Source: Bombardia bombarda
Taxonomy: Eukaryota > Ascomycota > Sordariomycetes > Sordariales > Lasiosphaeriaceae
Direction of reading: 5' to 3'
DNA length: 64,000 bases
Assembly (NCBI GenBank): GCA_030512295.1
Contig: JAULSR010000001.1
Coordinates: 1,426,001 to 1,490,000, forward strand
How positions within the stretch are numbered: the first letter of the stretch is position 1; every line of letters begins with the position of its first letter. The notes beneath the pieces were generated by a model that saw only the letters and a list, made by a program, of their open reading frames with translations, ran no database searches and was not told the DNA's origin. Shown piece after piece: positions 45,411-57,051 of this stretch. The translations under genes and the position numbers were made by a program.

Positions 45411-47737
45411 AGGCTCTGGGCTGCCAACGGGAGCGTTGTTGTGGATAGATGCCGTTGGAAGAGCAAGAGCAGCGTTGCCATTATAAACAACATCACCGTC
45501 GTCTTTATCGTCGTCGGGTATGACGATGGGCTCCTGGCTGTTCTGGACGGCATTGTTATTATTGCCGTTGTTTATTTGCTGCTGCTGCTGTGCCGGGAAA
45601 ACAACCTGTGGAAAGACACCCCCGACTTGCTGCTGGACAGGGAAAGCCGCCGGGATCGCCTGTCTGGCGTGGAGGGCTGGGGTGGCGGCCTGTTGTTGTC
45701 CTTGCTGCGGAAAAGCAGCAGCAACAGCCGCTGCTGGCGGATTGGCCTGGGTACCGAGTGCCCGCAGCGGAGGATTCTAGCTATATCCGTGGCCGTTGCC
45801 GTTGCCGTTGCCGTTGCCCGGCAGTAGTGCACGCTGAGGAATTTGGCCATATCCGGGATTAGCAGTCTGAGTGAGATATGATGTCGGCATGGGCTGCGAC
45901 ATATTCCGTGCCAGCATTGGCTGCAGAGAAGCGGTCCTGAACGACGGAGAGATGCCCAAGTTTGCTTGAGGGTACGCAGAGTGCTCAGCCCCTGGACAGC
46001 CCCGGCTGGGCTCAGTATTGGAGTAGAAGCAGAAGGCATCGCAACGCTTCCGCTAGAAGAAGAAGGTTGGGTCGCCCGAGATGTTAGGAAAGAGTACTGA
46101 GCTCTCAAGCTAGCAGCAGAGGGGACGGCGACGGTGTTGGAAGCGAATTGCTGCGCCAAGTTCTGAGCAGCAGTGGCGGGGTTCCTCGGGGCTGGCTGGC
46201 GGAGGTTTTGCTGGCGTTGGTTCCCGTTCATCATGGCTAGTTGTGCCTGGAGCCAAGCAGCAGCGGCAGGAGATCTATGGGCTGACTGGAGCCCATACTG
46301 CGGCTGCATTGTCGGCGACTGCTGTGCCTGTTGCTGAGGCTGACGTACTTGGGGCTGTTGGTATCGCTGCCACTGGACCATCGCGGGTTGCTGTGCCCGT
46401 TGCTGAGACTGTTGTGGTTGAGGCTGTTGAAGCCGCCCCTGCCCCTGGGACATCGCCATCCCCTGTGCTTGCTGCTGAGGAGACTGGTGATACTGCTGCC
46501 TCGGGACCATTGCTTGTTGCAGTGCCTGCCGTTGAGGCTGTTGAAGTTGAGGCTGGCGTGACAGCTCCCGGGCCACGATGTTTTGCTGGGCCGCCGAGAG
46601 TTGCTGCCGTTGTTGCTGAGGTTGCTGTGCCTGAGGCTGTTGATATAGCTGCCCCGCGGCCATCGTCCCGGGCTGCCCCTGCTGCTGCGCTCCTAGATGA
46701 TCATGCAGATTACGCCAGAACGGCCTGATAAGTTCCTCCTGCTCCTCTACTGAATATTGGCCAAGATTGGTGCCCTGCCCCACCATCTTGTTCAGCAGCA
46801 TATCTCTCTTGGCCGTGTAAGTCGCGTCGATATCTGTGGTCTGGCCAGCCTTGGCCTCCTTGTTGAACGCAGTAGAGAACTGTCTCAAATTCTCGTCAAA
46901 GATTCGATTGGCCTTCCATACCCAGCCAACCGGGAAACGTTTGATGTTTGAGTATGTCTCTCTCTTCATCTTGCCCAGCTTCGCCATGAAGGCCTCGGGG
47001 CACTTTTTCTGGTAAGGGGTTGCGGCCGTTCCTATGATGAGGTATTGGCCTTCGGGCGAGATGTTCAAGAACATCCTCAGGAGGAAGTGGTAGCCGAATG
47101 TGCTGTTCTCAGCAACAGCAGCATCATTCGGCTTCTGTCGCTTGGCTCCAAGGCTCCCGTCATTGTTGCCAATGACTTCGCTGGGCTTTTGCTTCAGTGC
47201 TTGGCCCGCTCCGTTGCCCACGCCACTGGCAAAGCTGGCCATGGGCAAGTTGGCCATTTAGGCCTGGAAATTCTGAGCAGGTGCCGGTGGCGGCAGCTGC
47301 TGCAGGCGGTAGGCCGTAGGCGTGGACATGGCTAGGGCCGAGAATGGGGCCATGGCCGGAACTTGTGAGGCATTGCCGGTGATCTGGGCTGCCTTCATCC
47401 TCGCGACCTGCTCTTTCAACTGCTCGTTCTCGGCCGCGAGCTGCGCCCTGTTTTTGCGGACCTTTGGCTTCGATACCGGGGCAACGTTGCGAGGGCCAAC
47501 GCTGCCGGCGAGTTGCGAGCCGCCGTTCGCCGGTTGGAGGCCCGACAGCAGCCCCGACGCGGCGTATTGTTGTTGTTGAGGCATGTGCATAGACTGCCCC
47601 TGAGGTACTTGGGCACTGGGGTTCCAACCAGCTGAACGGTTCAGAGGTGCAGCTGGAAATTAGCCAGCACCCGGTTGGCCGAACGGGTAGCCGAAAGGGT
47701 AGCCGAAAGAGTTCTACTAGCTTGGGAATCCAGACAT
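44724..47737 (-). pseudogene. Gln/Ala-rich gene with five in-frame stops and one frameshift
   Basis: I do not recognise the family. From the ATG at 47737 one frame runs to about 46000. After a -1 shift it continues to TGA at 44724, about 1,005 codons in all. Stops in frame are TAGTAG (47714-47719), TAA (47660-47662), TAA (47258-47260, directly followed by ATG) and TAG (45777-45779). The N-terminus has a short zipper-like helix (RKNRAQLAAENEQLKEQVAR). A structured block follows (FGYHFLLRMFLNISPEGQYL, FPVGWVWKANRIFDENLRQF, EELIRPFWRNLHDHLG), then long Gln/Ala-rich sequence. The end has a polyQ tract, an acidic segment and Ala/Pro repeats. The rest looks intact, as expected of a transcriptional co-regulator. 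One extra G in the GGGG run near 45998-46001 would restore the frame. The longest uninterrupted piece starts at ATG 47257. Confidence 0.65.
45374..45410. repeat. CAG/CTG trinucleotide run (polyQ coding)
   Basis: About a dozen consecutive CAG codons on the minus strand lie inside the Gln-rich gene, between SPEP and ESQQE. Confidence 0.85.
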
Positions 47738-48118
47738 CTTGCTAATTCTCGAGTGCGTCTGATGGGTTTTCTAAGGGGAATAGATCTTGTCGATCAGGAG
47801 AAGAGGTTATTTCTAGGCGGGATTGGATACCGGTTCCAGAAATTGCCAAGGGGTAAGTCAAGAAGATTAGTGAAATAAGTGAGTGTGAGGTGGTGTGTTA
47901 AGGTAGGCAAAGTTGTGAGAAAAGTAATGTCAATTGAAGAAGAAGTAGAGAAAAGCAGAGAAAAAGTTGAGAGAAAGTAGAGAAGTGTGAGACGAAGAAC
48001 AACTGTCAAGGAGTTTGCTGAGTGCTGGGCTTTTGTAGCAGAATCAGATGAGAGAGAGACCTATTTTGTCACGGGCCTAGCCCGCTCCTAGGCGTGGAAT
48101 AGCTCGTGGGGTACTAGC

Positions 48119-48134
48119 GCCTTGGCGCCAAGGC
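48119..48134. repeat. Perfect 16-base palindrome flanked by direct repeats
   Basis: GCCTTGGCGCCAAGGC reads the same on both strands. It is bracketed by direct copies of ACTAGC at 48113-48118 and 48135-48140. A second short inverted repeat (GGGC-CTA-GCCC) lies nearby at about 48073-48083. Confidence 0.8.
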
Positions 48135-48153
48135 ACTAGCACGTGACAGCCCC

Positions 48154-48186
48154 TTAGTCAGCATCTTAGTCAGCACCTTAGTCAGC
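48154..48186. promoter_or_regulatory. Three tandem TTAGTCAGC bZIP-like sites
   Basis: TTAGTCAGC occurs at 48154-48162, 48166-48174 and 48178-48186 with a strict 12-base period. TTAGTCA is the complement of TGACTAA, a known Yap1/AP-1-type site. The sites lie about 420-450 bases upstream of the Gln-rich gene start. Binding is inferred. Confidence 0.45.
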
Positions 48187-49327
48187 CTTCCCAGGGATAA
48201 AACCCTGGCTTGGGCACCCGGATAGTTAGTTCCGGCGTGCAACCACAAATATCACAAAGTGAACCCAAGGTTCAGCCCGTCACATATTTCCGAAAGGTAA
48301 ATCGCTTCTCGCCACCGGGGCTTTCAGCCAAAGCTCACGAGAAGGTCAAGGTTCGAGAATTCGAAGCATGTGTTTGCCCTGAAGTTCGGAGATAGCTATT
48401 GTTGAGTGAGGTTTGGAGATGGGTTTCTTGCACAAGGTGGAATTAGCACGTCAAGCCACAATTGCTACACTTCTGGGGGTAGAACATGGACGTTATGGGA
48501 CGCAATAATAAGCGTCATGTTACTACCCAATGCAATTGTAAACAGTGCCTCCTATTGTTCCTCCTCCCCTTCTCATCCCCGACCTGAACTTCGTAAAAAG
48601 ACTGCTTCTGAACTGTCGTAGCCATGGCTGGCCGCCCAATCTAAGCGTGGGAGGGTAGATCAGATGTTTCTTCTTTCAGGACGTCACTGACCACCAAACT
48701 CCGACATCGTCAACATATGTCAGGGGGCGGGGAGCACAGACCATATTGGGAAAGTAAGAATAACCGAAGGTATGGAATTGCTTTAAGGAACAAGCCACTG
48801 GCAAGCCACAAACGTTGTGTACGACCCATCGGTGTTGACGCCGACATGCGCCAGAAGGTGAAACGAAAGAGGACATGGGGCCGACCAGGCCAAGGAGCAG
48901 AGGGGGAGAGAGGGTGGGAGAAATAGGAAAACAAAAGAACATCGAACGGTCACAGGCTGTTTCTGAGACCTTCCATCGTTCCCATAACCAGCTTGGAAGA
49001 CACCAATCCCATAAATACAAGCAAAAAATCCCGGACTTCCGGTTGATAAGAACCAATATTGATTCGTTTGCTCTATGACAGTCTCTCTGTGCTAAGAGTC
49101 ACCATCCGCCATCCACCCATCAAGCCACCCTGAAGAATATTTTGAGCATATGCACCACCAACCCCCGAGTCTAACTGAAACATGATACAGGGGGGATATC
49201 CCAACAAAAGTAAGCGCAAAACTCAATTCCTCAGCTATCGGAGAAAGAAAGAGCCGGAGAAAGAAAGGAAACCGTGTTTTTTTTGGCAAGAAACAAGAAG
49301 AGAGAGACAGAAACGCGGAGAAACAGC

Positions 49328-51090
49328 TCAAGAGACCTCCTGAACCATCTTCCCGCTTCCCAGCGCCGCCGGCGGCGCAGGATTGCCACCAACAAAGAGC
49401 TTGCCAGCTGGCCCAACGACCATATCGTCAGGCACGCCCAGTCTGCTCCCGTCCTTGGTGCTGATCCAGCGGACAAACAGTGGGCCCGCGCGGTTCTCGT
49501 CGCCGAAATTCTCGTCGCTCGCCATGGCATTCCGGCGAGTCGTCTTGGGCGCCTGCTTCTTGAGGAGCTTGTTTATGGTTTCCATCTGTGAAGGTAGAAG
49601 TGTCAGTAACAAAACTCGCAATTATACCAAGACAAAACACCCAATAGTCGTGAAACACAGCATCCATGTGACATGAACATACCTTGACCTCCTCATTGCG
49701 CTTATCGCTCAGATTCCGCCGACGACGGGCCATCTCGGCGCGTCTCATGGAGAGCTCCTCGGCCGTGAAGTGCTTCTTGACTTGGACCTCTGTAGAAGAA
49801 AACATCCAAATCTGTTAGCAGCCAAACCAACTCGCACAAAGGAGGCCGGGACGAGTGTGTAGACGTACCATCCGACAACTTCATATACTCAGCCGGGATA
49901 TCCCCCAAATTCAGCTTCGCCCTCTGCCTCGCCGTCAGTTTCGTAATATCCGGCGTCTCCCCACGGCTCCCATCACCGTCACTATCAATCTCCTCGTCCT
50001 CCTCGCCCTCGGCATCCTCATCAGCCACCTCAATCTCCTCGCCCTCGGCATCCACATCCTCCTCCTCCTCTTCCTCTTCTTCCTCCACCTCGTCGCCCTC
50101 AGCACCTCCACCAGCAGCGACCCTCACAGCCTCTTCCACATCCTCAGGCTCGCTCTCCAGCTCACTAAGCTCATCATCGTCGTCCTCATCATCATCCTCA
50201 TCATCCTTAACCACCCCCTTCACAACCGTCACGCCGCCGCCGCCGCCGCCGCCCTTTGGCTTAACAACCGGCTGCGCGACCCCCCTGCCGCTTTTAGCCG
50301 GCGGCGCCACAACCTTCTGCGGCTTGGGCAGAAACCTCGGCGCAGCGATGACGTCCATGTCGATATCGCCATCCGCATCAGCATCTTCATCCTCATCGCC
50401 TTCAGCATCGACATCCATCTCCTCCACCTCCTCGCCCTCGGCATCTAGATCCCCCATCTCCTCATCCTCCTCCTCCTCCTCCTCCTCCTCCTCCTCCTCC
50501 TCTTCATCCTCCACATCCACCAATCCCGCGCGATCGCCCACCTCAATCTCATCCTCCTCCTCCTCGTCTTCCTCCACATCATCTTCCTCCTCCTCATCAT
50601 CCTCATCCTCCTCCTCGTCCTCATCCTCCTCATCACTCTCGCTCTCGACTACATAGCTCTTTTTCGTACCCCTAGTCCGCGTGCCCGAGGTGAGGCTGGT
50701 CCGGCCGTAGGGCGTGACGCGGGCGCTGCTGCCGCCGCCGGCGACGGAGCTGGCGGCGGACGAGGCAGCCCGCTTGGGGGCGTTGTTGTTTGTGCTGCTG
50801 CTGCTGCCGTTGGTGGCCTGGCGCAGCTTGCTCGAGGGGAGCTTGACCGTCAGGTGGATGTGCTGGTGGTTGGGGTCGGCGGCGCTGCTGGTGCTGGGCG
50901 ATGAGGGGGGCCCGCGCGATACCGAGGCGATGCTGCTGCCGCCATGACCACTGCTACCGCCTCGTTCTCCTGCTCCTCCTCCGGAGCGACGTGCGCGGGA
51001 CGCCATGGTGCGCTCGTTGTCTCTGTCGGCCATGTCAGTGATTGCGGCGGTGGCGCGCTGGGCGGCCGAGCGGCGCGGCCGGGTGGACAT
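49328..51090 (-). CDS. IES2: INO80 chromatin-remodelling subunit Ies2-like (PAPA-1 domain)
   Basis: Ies2/INO80B is a subunit of the INO80 complex, which slides nucleosomes and exchanges H2A.Z. Exons are 51090-49869, 49789-49683 and 49585-49328, giving 528 residues. The N-terminus is basic and Ser/Gly-rich (STRPRRSAAQRATAA). The middle is extremely acidic, with Glu/Asp runs longer than ten. The conserved part starts at ITKLTARQRAKLNLGDIP. The PAPA-1 region (EVQVKKHFTAEELSMRRAEM, ARRRRNLSDKRNEEVKMETI, NKLLKKQAPKTTRR) is assembled exactly across the two introns, which confirms them. The C-terminus has RWISTKDGSRLGVPDDMV. It is divergent from the PEX14-family gene. Confidence 0.88.
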
Positions 51091-52965
51091 GATGATTGTT
51101 GATGTCTCTCTCTCCCGAGGTTTGGGGTAGGTAGGTAGGTAGGTGGTTTGGGGAAGGGGATGGATGGATATGCGCGTGGCCAAATGTGGGACGTGTGGCT
51201 GTGGGATGCGAGATGCGGGTAGGAAGTGCGACGTGCTGCTGCTTTGGCAGGGTGGTTGGGATGGAGAGTAGGAGAGTGGCAGAGAGAGGGGGGCCGTAGC
51301 GGTTCTGCGTTTGTCGGCGGCCCGGAAAGTCTGTGTATGGATAGTGTATGGATAGTGTGATGAGGTGGTGGTGGTGGGGGATCCGGCCGGTAAACGAGAA
51401 AGTGTTTGGGGCTGTCAGGCAACGTCGTCTAAATAAACTTGACGCGGACAGAGACAGGCGGGCAGGTGGGCAGGTGGGCAGGTGGGATCGATCCCGTCAG
51501 TTCGGTACGCAGGCAGGGTAAGATGACGAGGTGGTCGCTCGACCCAGCACTACCATTACTACTATCACTACTACTAGGTAGGTCAGGTAGGTAAGGTAGT
51601 CTGCATGTGTCTATGTCAAACGAGACAAGACAAGACAGCCTCTCAGCCTCAGCCCGTTTGTTTTGTTGCCTCTTTCGATCGATCCCGAGCGAGGCCAGTG
51701 CCCAAGCCGAGCCGAACGAACCCTAAAGCTTCAGCCAACCGTCGTCTCCGACGCAGGTTTCACAAAGGATCTCGCACTGGCTTCGACTGGATGGGTACTT
51801 TTTTTTTCTGCGCCTCGTTGGATGGCGCTTGCCCCAGCGGCGCTGACTGACTTGCATTTCTGAACCACTTTTGTTTTTTGTTCGAGCAAACTTGCAGCGA
51901 TGCAATTTCATGGTTCACCATCCACTCTTCAACTCAACAACCACCAAGCTCAGGCGCGATCTCACCACACCAGGACGACGACGACGAGAGGCAATTCGCA
52001 ACTCGAGCAGCCCCTTCTTGGATGGCCATTTCAGAATCTCTTACGTTATTTTGAGATGACTTACATTTTTGTGATGCGCTCAGTTCCAGACCCTACTGAT
52101 CTGGTGTCTGGATTTATCTGACAGCTCGTTGGTCACACTGATGTTTGTTGACGCTGTATCTTCTAGTAGAGACCAGATGGCTGGCTAGCTTTGTCTGCGG
52201 CAGGCAAACTCATTTTTAGTGATTGTTCCAGCCAAAACACTGATGGATTTTTTTTGGAGCAAAAGGGTCGTACTACGTACCTTGTCTGTATACAGTATGT
52301 GAGGTGAGGTAGCGTCGGGATGTGGCACTCTGTACGGTGTAGGGTGTAGGCAGGCAGATTGGAAGGTGTGGACTGCCGAGTGTGTGTGTTCAAGTGAAGG
52401 ACGGTTTGACGAGTTGACATCAGCAACAGGGACCGAGAATCGGATAAGTATGGCGCGCACAGGCCCGCGATTCTGGCTGCAACAAAAGCTCACAGAAAAC
52501 GGCTTATTTATCGTACTCGGTAGAGTTTTGGATAATAGAATTCTCTAAAATATTCGTATTTCTTGCGGTGTTAATTTGCTTCGTCCTATTTACGAGGCTG
52601 TTTTTGAATTCGCGATCGCCATAATGCTGCTGCCGCCGCAAACTCTCGTCTCCTGCAGACCGACGACCTGTTTGGCAGCCGCGCAGGTGGCTCCCCGCGC
52701 TCCCGTTGGCGGGTGGGCCTCTAGCCTGTGGATTCACTGGATTAGGCGTGGGTCAGAGAGATGCCGTTCAGACCAACAAGCAGGCGTGCCTCGGCAGTGA
52801 CATGCATTGAGCCATTGACACCATCATTCGCGGTTCTCAGCCGTCCATCGCGATTTCCAATCCATCCCAATCAACACTCTAAACCTACCCAGTCAGCGCA
52901 TGTTGACTCCCAGTTTACGACAATTCGACACGTTATTTATCTTCAAGTTACCGAATTCCGCAACC
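51091..52965. other. Divergent intergenic region (INO80 subunit / peroxin)
   Basis: This 1.9-kb region has GTAG-type and GGGCAGGT-type short repeats at 51124-51142, 51464-51485 and 51575-51600. No gene was seen. Confidence 0.4.
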
Positions 52966-54138
52966 ATGGGCGACTCTGAACACCACAGGCAGCCCGACGC
53001 CCCGGAATGGCAGAAGGCGCAGGCGCAGGCGCAACCGCAGGCAGACCCCGAGTCCAGTTCCAACTCGAAAGCCGAGCCAGAGCTCAACAAGCCACAATCA
53101 ACAGCACTAGAGAAAGCAAAGAAGTTTCTCCAAGACCCAGAAGTCCAGAGGGAAACTCCAGAGCGCAAGTCCGCATTCCTGAAGAGCAAGGGCATCCCCC
53201 AGACCGACATCGACGAGTTGTTACATGACGATATCGTGGCCGCCCAAGCCGAGCCTGAATCAGAAAACACCACCCCGCAACCGTCAGACAAAACAGAAAC
53301 CTGGACAGTCTCCCAAGACATGTTCGACGCCCAACCGCCGCCGCCGCCCACAACAGAAAAGAAAGAAGACCGCCCGCCCATCATCACCTACCCCGAGTTC
53401 CTGACCAAGCCCACGCGGCCACCACCCTTGATGACCGCCAACGGCCTCCTCAACACGCTCTACGCCTTCGGCGGCGTCTCGGCCCTCATCTACGGTACGA
53501 GCAAGTTCGTGGTCGAGCCAATGGTCGACTCGCTCACCGCCGCGCGCGTCTCCTTCCACGAGACCACCAGCCAGAGCCTGGCCAAGGTTACCGAAAAGCT
53601 GGAGAGCACCGTGTCTGAAATACCGCCCGCGAAGAAGATCGACACAGCAGCCCACACAGACGATGGCGCAGCCGACGACGCCAGCAGCAGCTACGACGAC
53701 CCATCAGAAATGTTCCACCGCGACATCGGCGTGCAGACGTCGGCGCCCGCCAGCCCTGTCCTCGGCGCGATGACGACAACGACGAGTCGCGAGGAGGAGC
53801 GCCCGAGCGTGCAGCAGGCACGTCGTCTGACGGAGCTGGTGGCGTCCGTCAGAGCTGTCAGCGACGGGCTGGTGTCGCTGACCGACAAGTCCATTGATCT
53901 TAAGGGGGTCCTGGGCGTGTTCAAGGACGAGCTGGACGTGATGAGCGCGGCGAATAATAATGTCGATATGGTGGGCGGGTATTCGCTTTATGGCGGGGCG
54001 AATAGGAATGAGCCGGATGATGAGATTAAGAAGGCGAAGGAGAATATTAGGAGGGTGAAGGGGGTGTTGTTGAGTACGAGGAGCTTTCCGGCGACGACGA
54101 CGACGACGGCTTGGGCTGATGTCCCCAGCTTTACTTAG
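52966..54138 (+). CDS. PEX14-family peroxin (PEX14 or PEX33/Pex14-17)
   Basis: This is a peroxisomal membrane docking factor that receives the import receptor Pex5. It is a single exon of 390 residues. The Pex14 N-terminal domain is at residues about 44-85 (ALEKAKKFLQDPEVQRETPE, RKSAFLKSKGIPQTDIDELL). A Pro-rich segment follows (DAQPPPPPTTEKK, FLTKPTRPPPLM), then a hydrophobic segment (LLNTLYAFGGVSALIYGTSK), then a helical region with coiled-coil character (RRLTELVASVRAVSDGLVSL). Filamentous fungi have both PEX14 and the related PEX33, and I cannot separate them here. The ATG at 52966 (ACCATGG) has a near-ideal context; an in-frame ATG at 52900 would add 22 residues. Confidence 0.85.
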   Translation: MGDSEHHRQPDAPEWQKAQAQAQPQADPESSSNSKAEPELNKPQSTALEKAKKFLQDPEVQRETPERKSAFLKSKGIPQTDIDELLHDDIVAAQAEPESENTTPQPSDKTETWTVSQDMFDAQPPPPPTTEKKEDRPPIITYPEFLTKPTRPPPLMTANGLLNTLYAFGGVSALIYGTSKFVVEPMVDSLTAARVSFHETTSQSLAKVTEKLESTVSEIPPAKKIDTAAHTDDGAADDASSSYDDPSEMFHRDIGVQTSAPASPVLGAMTTTTSREEERPSVQQARRLTELVASVRAVSDGLVSLTDKSIDLKGVLGVFKDELDVMSAANNNVDMVGGYSLYGGANRNEPDDEIKKAKENIRRVKGVLLSTRSFPATTTTTAWADVPSFT

Positions 54139-57051
54139 GTCACTGGCGGCACTGATGTAACAGTTTGCCCTTCATTTTTGCTACTATTCTTGCCAGCGCA
54201 AGCTCGAGGTACTACTTACTACACCGGGTTTAAAGACTAGGTACCATAAAATTTGAGACGGCAGGAGGGCGCTATACCTCCGGCCGCGCATGTCATTGAA
54301 AAGGGGGGGAGGAAACGGCGCGCCCGTTGTTGGAAACTACTACTAGTTAGTTGTATTATGTATAATAACGTGCGTTGGGCAGACCGGGTGACGGAGGTGT
54401 ATCATGAGATAGATACACTTGGGCTGTCACAACGTGATGATGCCTACGAGACGGTCACATGGACGGTAGATGAATGAAGTAACATGATCAAATCTCCATT
54501 GCGGACGTTGCCGGCGACGGAGCTCTCCGAATCTACCCGTCGTCGTGATGGAATCGAGCCCAGAGTCCAGACTCTCTTACTCCCGGGTCAGGGGTAAGAT
54601 AGCGAAAGGTCAGGTCGTACGGATATGTACGTGTAATTATGCTATGTAGGATACTATCATATTACACGCACACACACCCGCGCGATCGAGGTTGCTTTGA
54701 AGCGATACCTTATGCAAACATTGCATGTTAGACTTCTTGGGGGCGCGAACCTTAGCATCCCATCCCATAATTTCAACCAACGGCTCGCCGCTTCAGCTCT
54801 CCACCTTGGCCCTTGGCAACGTAAACCTTTCGCAGTGCATTTCCGCGTTTTGTTCGAGGTTGGGGGACTTGGCCCAAGGGTTGGGTCGGGTGTCCATCAT
54901 CTCCACACCGAGCTAGGCCCGTCCTGCAGATGGTGCCGAAGCTTACCTGACGGTGTTGTTGTCGTCGTTGCATTGCACGCACGCCGCACAAGCGGTCAAA
55001 CAGTTTTTTTTTTTTTCCTTCGAGGGTGGGAGCGGCCAGTAGTAATCTCCCTTTTTTCATTATCAGGATATTATGCCCAGACATTTTATTACTGCAGGGA
55101 GCATAAAGAGGGGGAAAGGAAAAAGGTTGTGGTATCAGCAGACGCGGGGTCCTGCAGCCCGTGAATGGGAGACTGAGTGAACATGTGAAGGATGGTTGCA
55201 GTTCAAGGCGGGCAAGCCCAGAGCGGTCCGCTATTCTACATAGAGAAGCGAAATATATGAACCAGTTCGGTATTGGAGTAATGTAGGTATATCGGGTGCT
55301 GCACGCGTGCTGCAGACCATGTCTAGGTAATAGATTACTACGTGCAGATTATTGCAGATTAGGTACAGCATTGATTATACCTGGCAGTGAAACTAGGAAG
55401 ACTGTCGATATGGGTGGGAAAACGACTTTATCGATCCACCGGCGGTTGGCCAAGTCGGCAACCACAGACATCCTGGAGGCTGCGATCTCCAGTCACACGA
55501 CGCGGCAAGGGGGGGTGCTAAAAGCGCCTCCACCCAGCGTTTTCCAAGGTTCCCCACCGCTAGCGCCCACGCCAATCGCCACTACCATCTCTGGGGGGCC
55601 GTGACCAATGGGGAACCCTCACGCCAGCGCGCCAGGCGTTGGGGTTTTGCGCTGAACGTCTTTTTTAGTTTTGCCTTTGACTACCTAGCAGATAGGACCA
55701 AACGGGTTAGACGATTAAAAAAAAAAAAGAGAAGAGAACCATCAGTTTTAACGAACGCAGCGCACAAAGGGGGCAGCGCTCTTGAACAAGTTCTGTACGC
55801 TACCGACGGTAAAAAGAAAAAGTCGGGGAAAAAGAGGCAAAGCAGATTTGAATTGACGGATAGTGCCGCCATGGGCCGCCGGCTGCCCCCAAGAGTGACG
55901 ACCAAAACGGCCGCGAAAGGGAGCAGAGGCGCACAAATGCAGGCGGACGGATTGGTGGTCTCAGAAGTGCCAAACACGACCAATAGGGCGCCGATCGCCG
56001 GCGGCGAGCTTAAGCTGGCGCAGGCGCAGCAGGAGCAGGAGCAGGAGCATCAGCCAAGTGCCAGTCTCGCCAATGGTGGTTATAGTGGTGGTGCTGTTGG
56101 CATTTCCCATCAAGGAACCCGAAATCAACATGTTGTTGAAGCGAGAGACGCAGCTAAGACGGCCCAGACGGCTAGGACTGCTACCTTTATGACGGGTGGC
56201 ACGCCAGCGCCAGCCGGCTTCGCCTGCAACAGCACTCCGGCTCTGCACAAGGAGAATAAGCAGCAGCATCACACGTCTGGTACAACAACAATAGGTACAT
56301 CAAGTATGTACCCAGCCATCCAGGATCCCTCCATCCCTCCATCCATCCACCCATGCCTTCGTGCCCCTCGGTCCGGTCCAGTTCTAGGCTGGCTGTCTAT
56401 TGTTGCTGGATAGGTCTGAATGTCTTGGATGCTGCCCGTCTTGGTCTCTTGGCAGCCCTTCAGCTTTTCCCAATCCCCCCCTTTCCTCTTTGGCTCATCG
56501 GGGCCTCGTTTATTTCTTTCACGACCACCACAGCGGTGGACGGGTGCATACCCCGGCCGCATTGCCCCGACACCACCCCGTAAATAAGTACCTTACCTTG
56601 CTTGGTCTCCTGCTGCTGCGCAGGAGTCGGAGTCTTGCATTTTCGCAGCGCTCTATTGCCTTTTTATAAACCCATCCTTCCCGGCGCTTTACCGTTCCCA
56701 GTGCAGCTCAGACTCTCTCAATCGGTGGTTAAGCAGTCAGTGCGCAGATCGCTAACAGGTTGGTATTATTACGCCCCAATCCCCAGACCTTGAACGGGAC
56801 AAGGACAGGGACAAGAACAAGGACATCATACCACCCTCAGCACCCCCTCCTCCTCCTCAGCAGCACCTGCACAGGTCGTCCCCTCATCAGCCCGGCCTCC
56901 CACCCCGCACGGCCAGCAGCAGCTCCCTACGCCGCCAAGTTATTGTATAAAGCAGCCAGCATCAGCTCCGTCACGCGAGGCCAGCCGCGCTCATCAAGCA
57001 TTATCTGCAACTTCGTTCCAAAAAACAAGCTCCAAGCAGCAGCACGACAAC
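54139..57051. other. Long intergenic region
   Basis: This 2.9-kb region has no gene I can support. An open frame of 270 codons at 55601-56413 has Lys-rich then low-complexity composition and starts at GTG. Its first ATG is at 55871. I see no family resemblance. Poly-T (55006-55018) and poly-A (55719-55730) tracts are present. The stretch from about 56600 to 57051 is likely promoter and leader of the next gene. Confidence 0.4.

Larger units (their letters stand above)
47738..49327. other. Intergenic region upstream of the Gln-rich gene
   Basis: This 1.6-kb region has no supported gene. It holds the palindrome and three bZIP-type sites listed separately, both 380-450 bases upstream of the Gln-rich gene ATG. 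Confidence 0.5.

Noticed and set aside
44724..47737. Alternative genetic code with UAG/UAA as glutamine
   Set aside because: Other genes in the window end normally in TAG or TAA (TSR1, BRX1, PTH2), so the code is standard.
50324..50656. Poly-Ser open frame on the plus strand
   Set aside because: It is the antisense of the Glu/Asp runs in the INO80 subunit gene.
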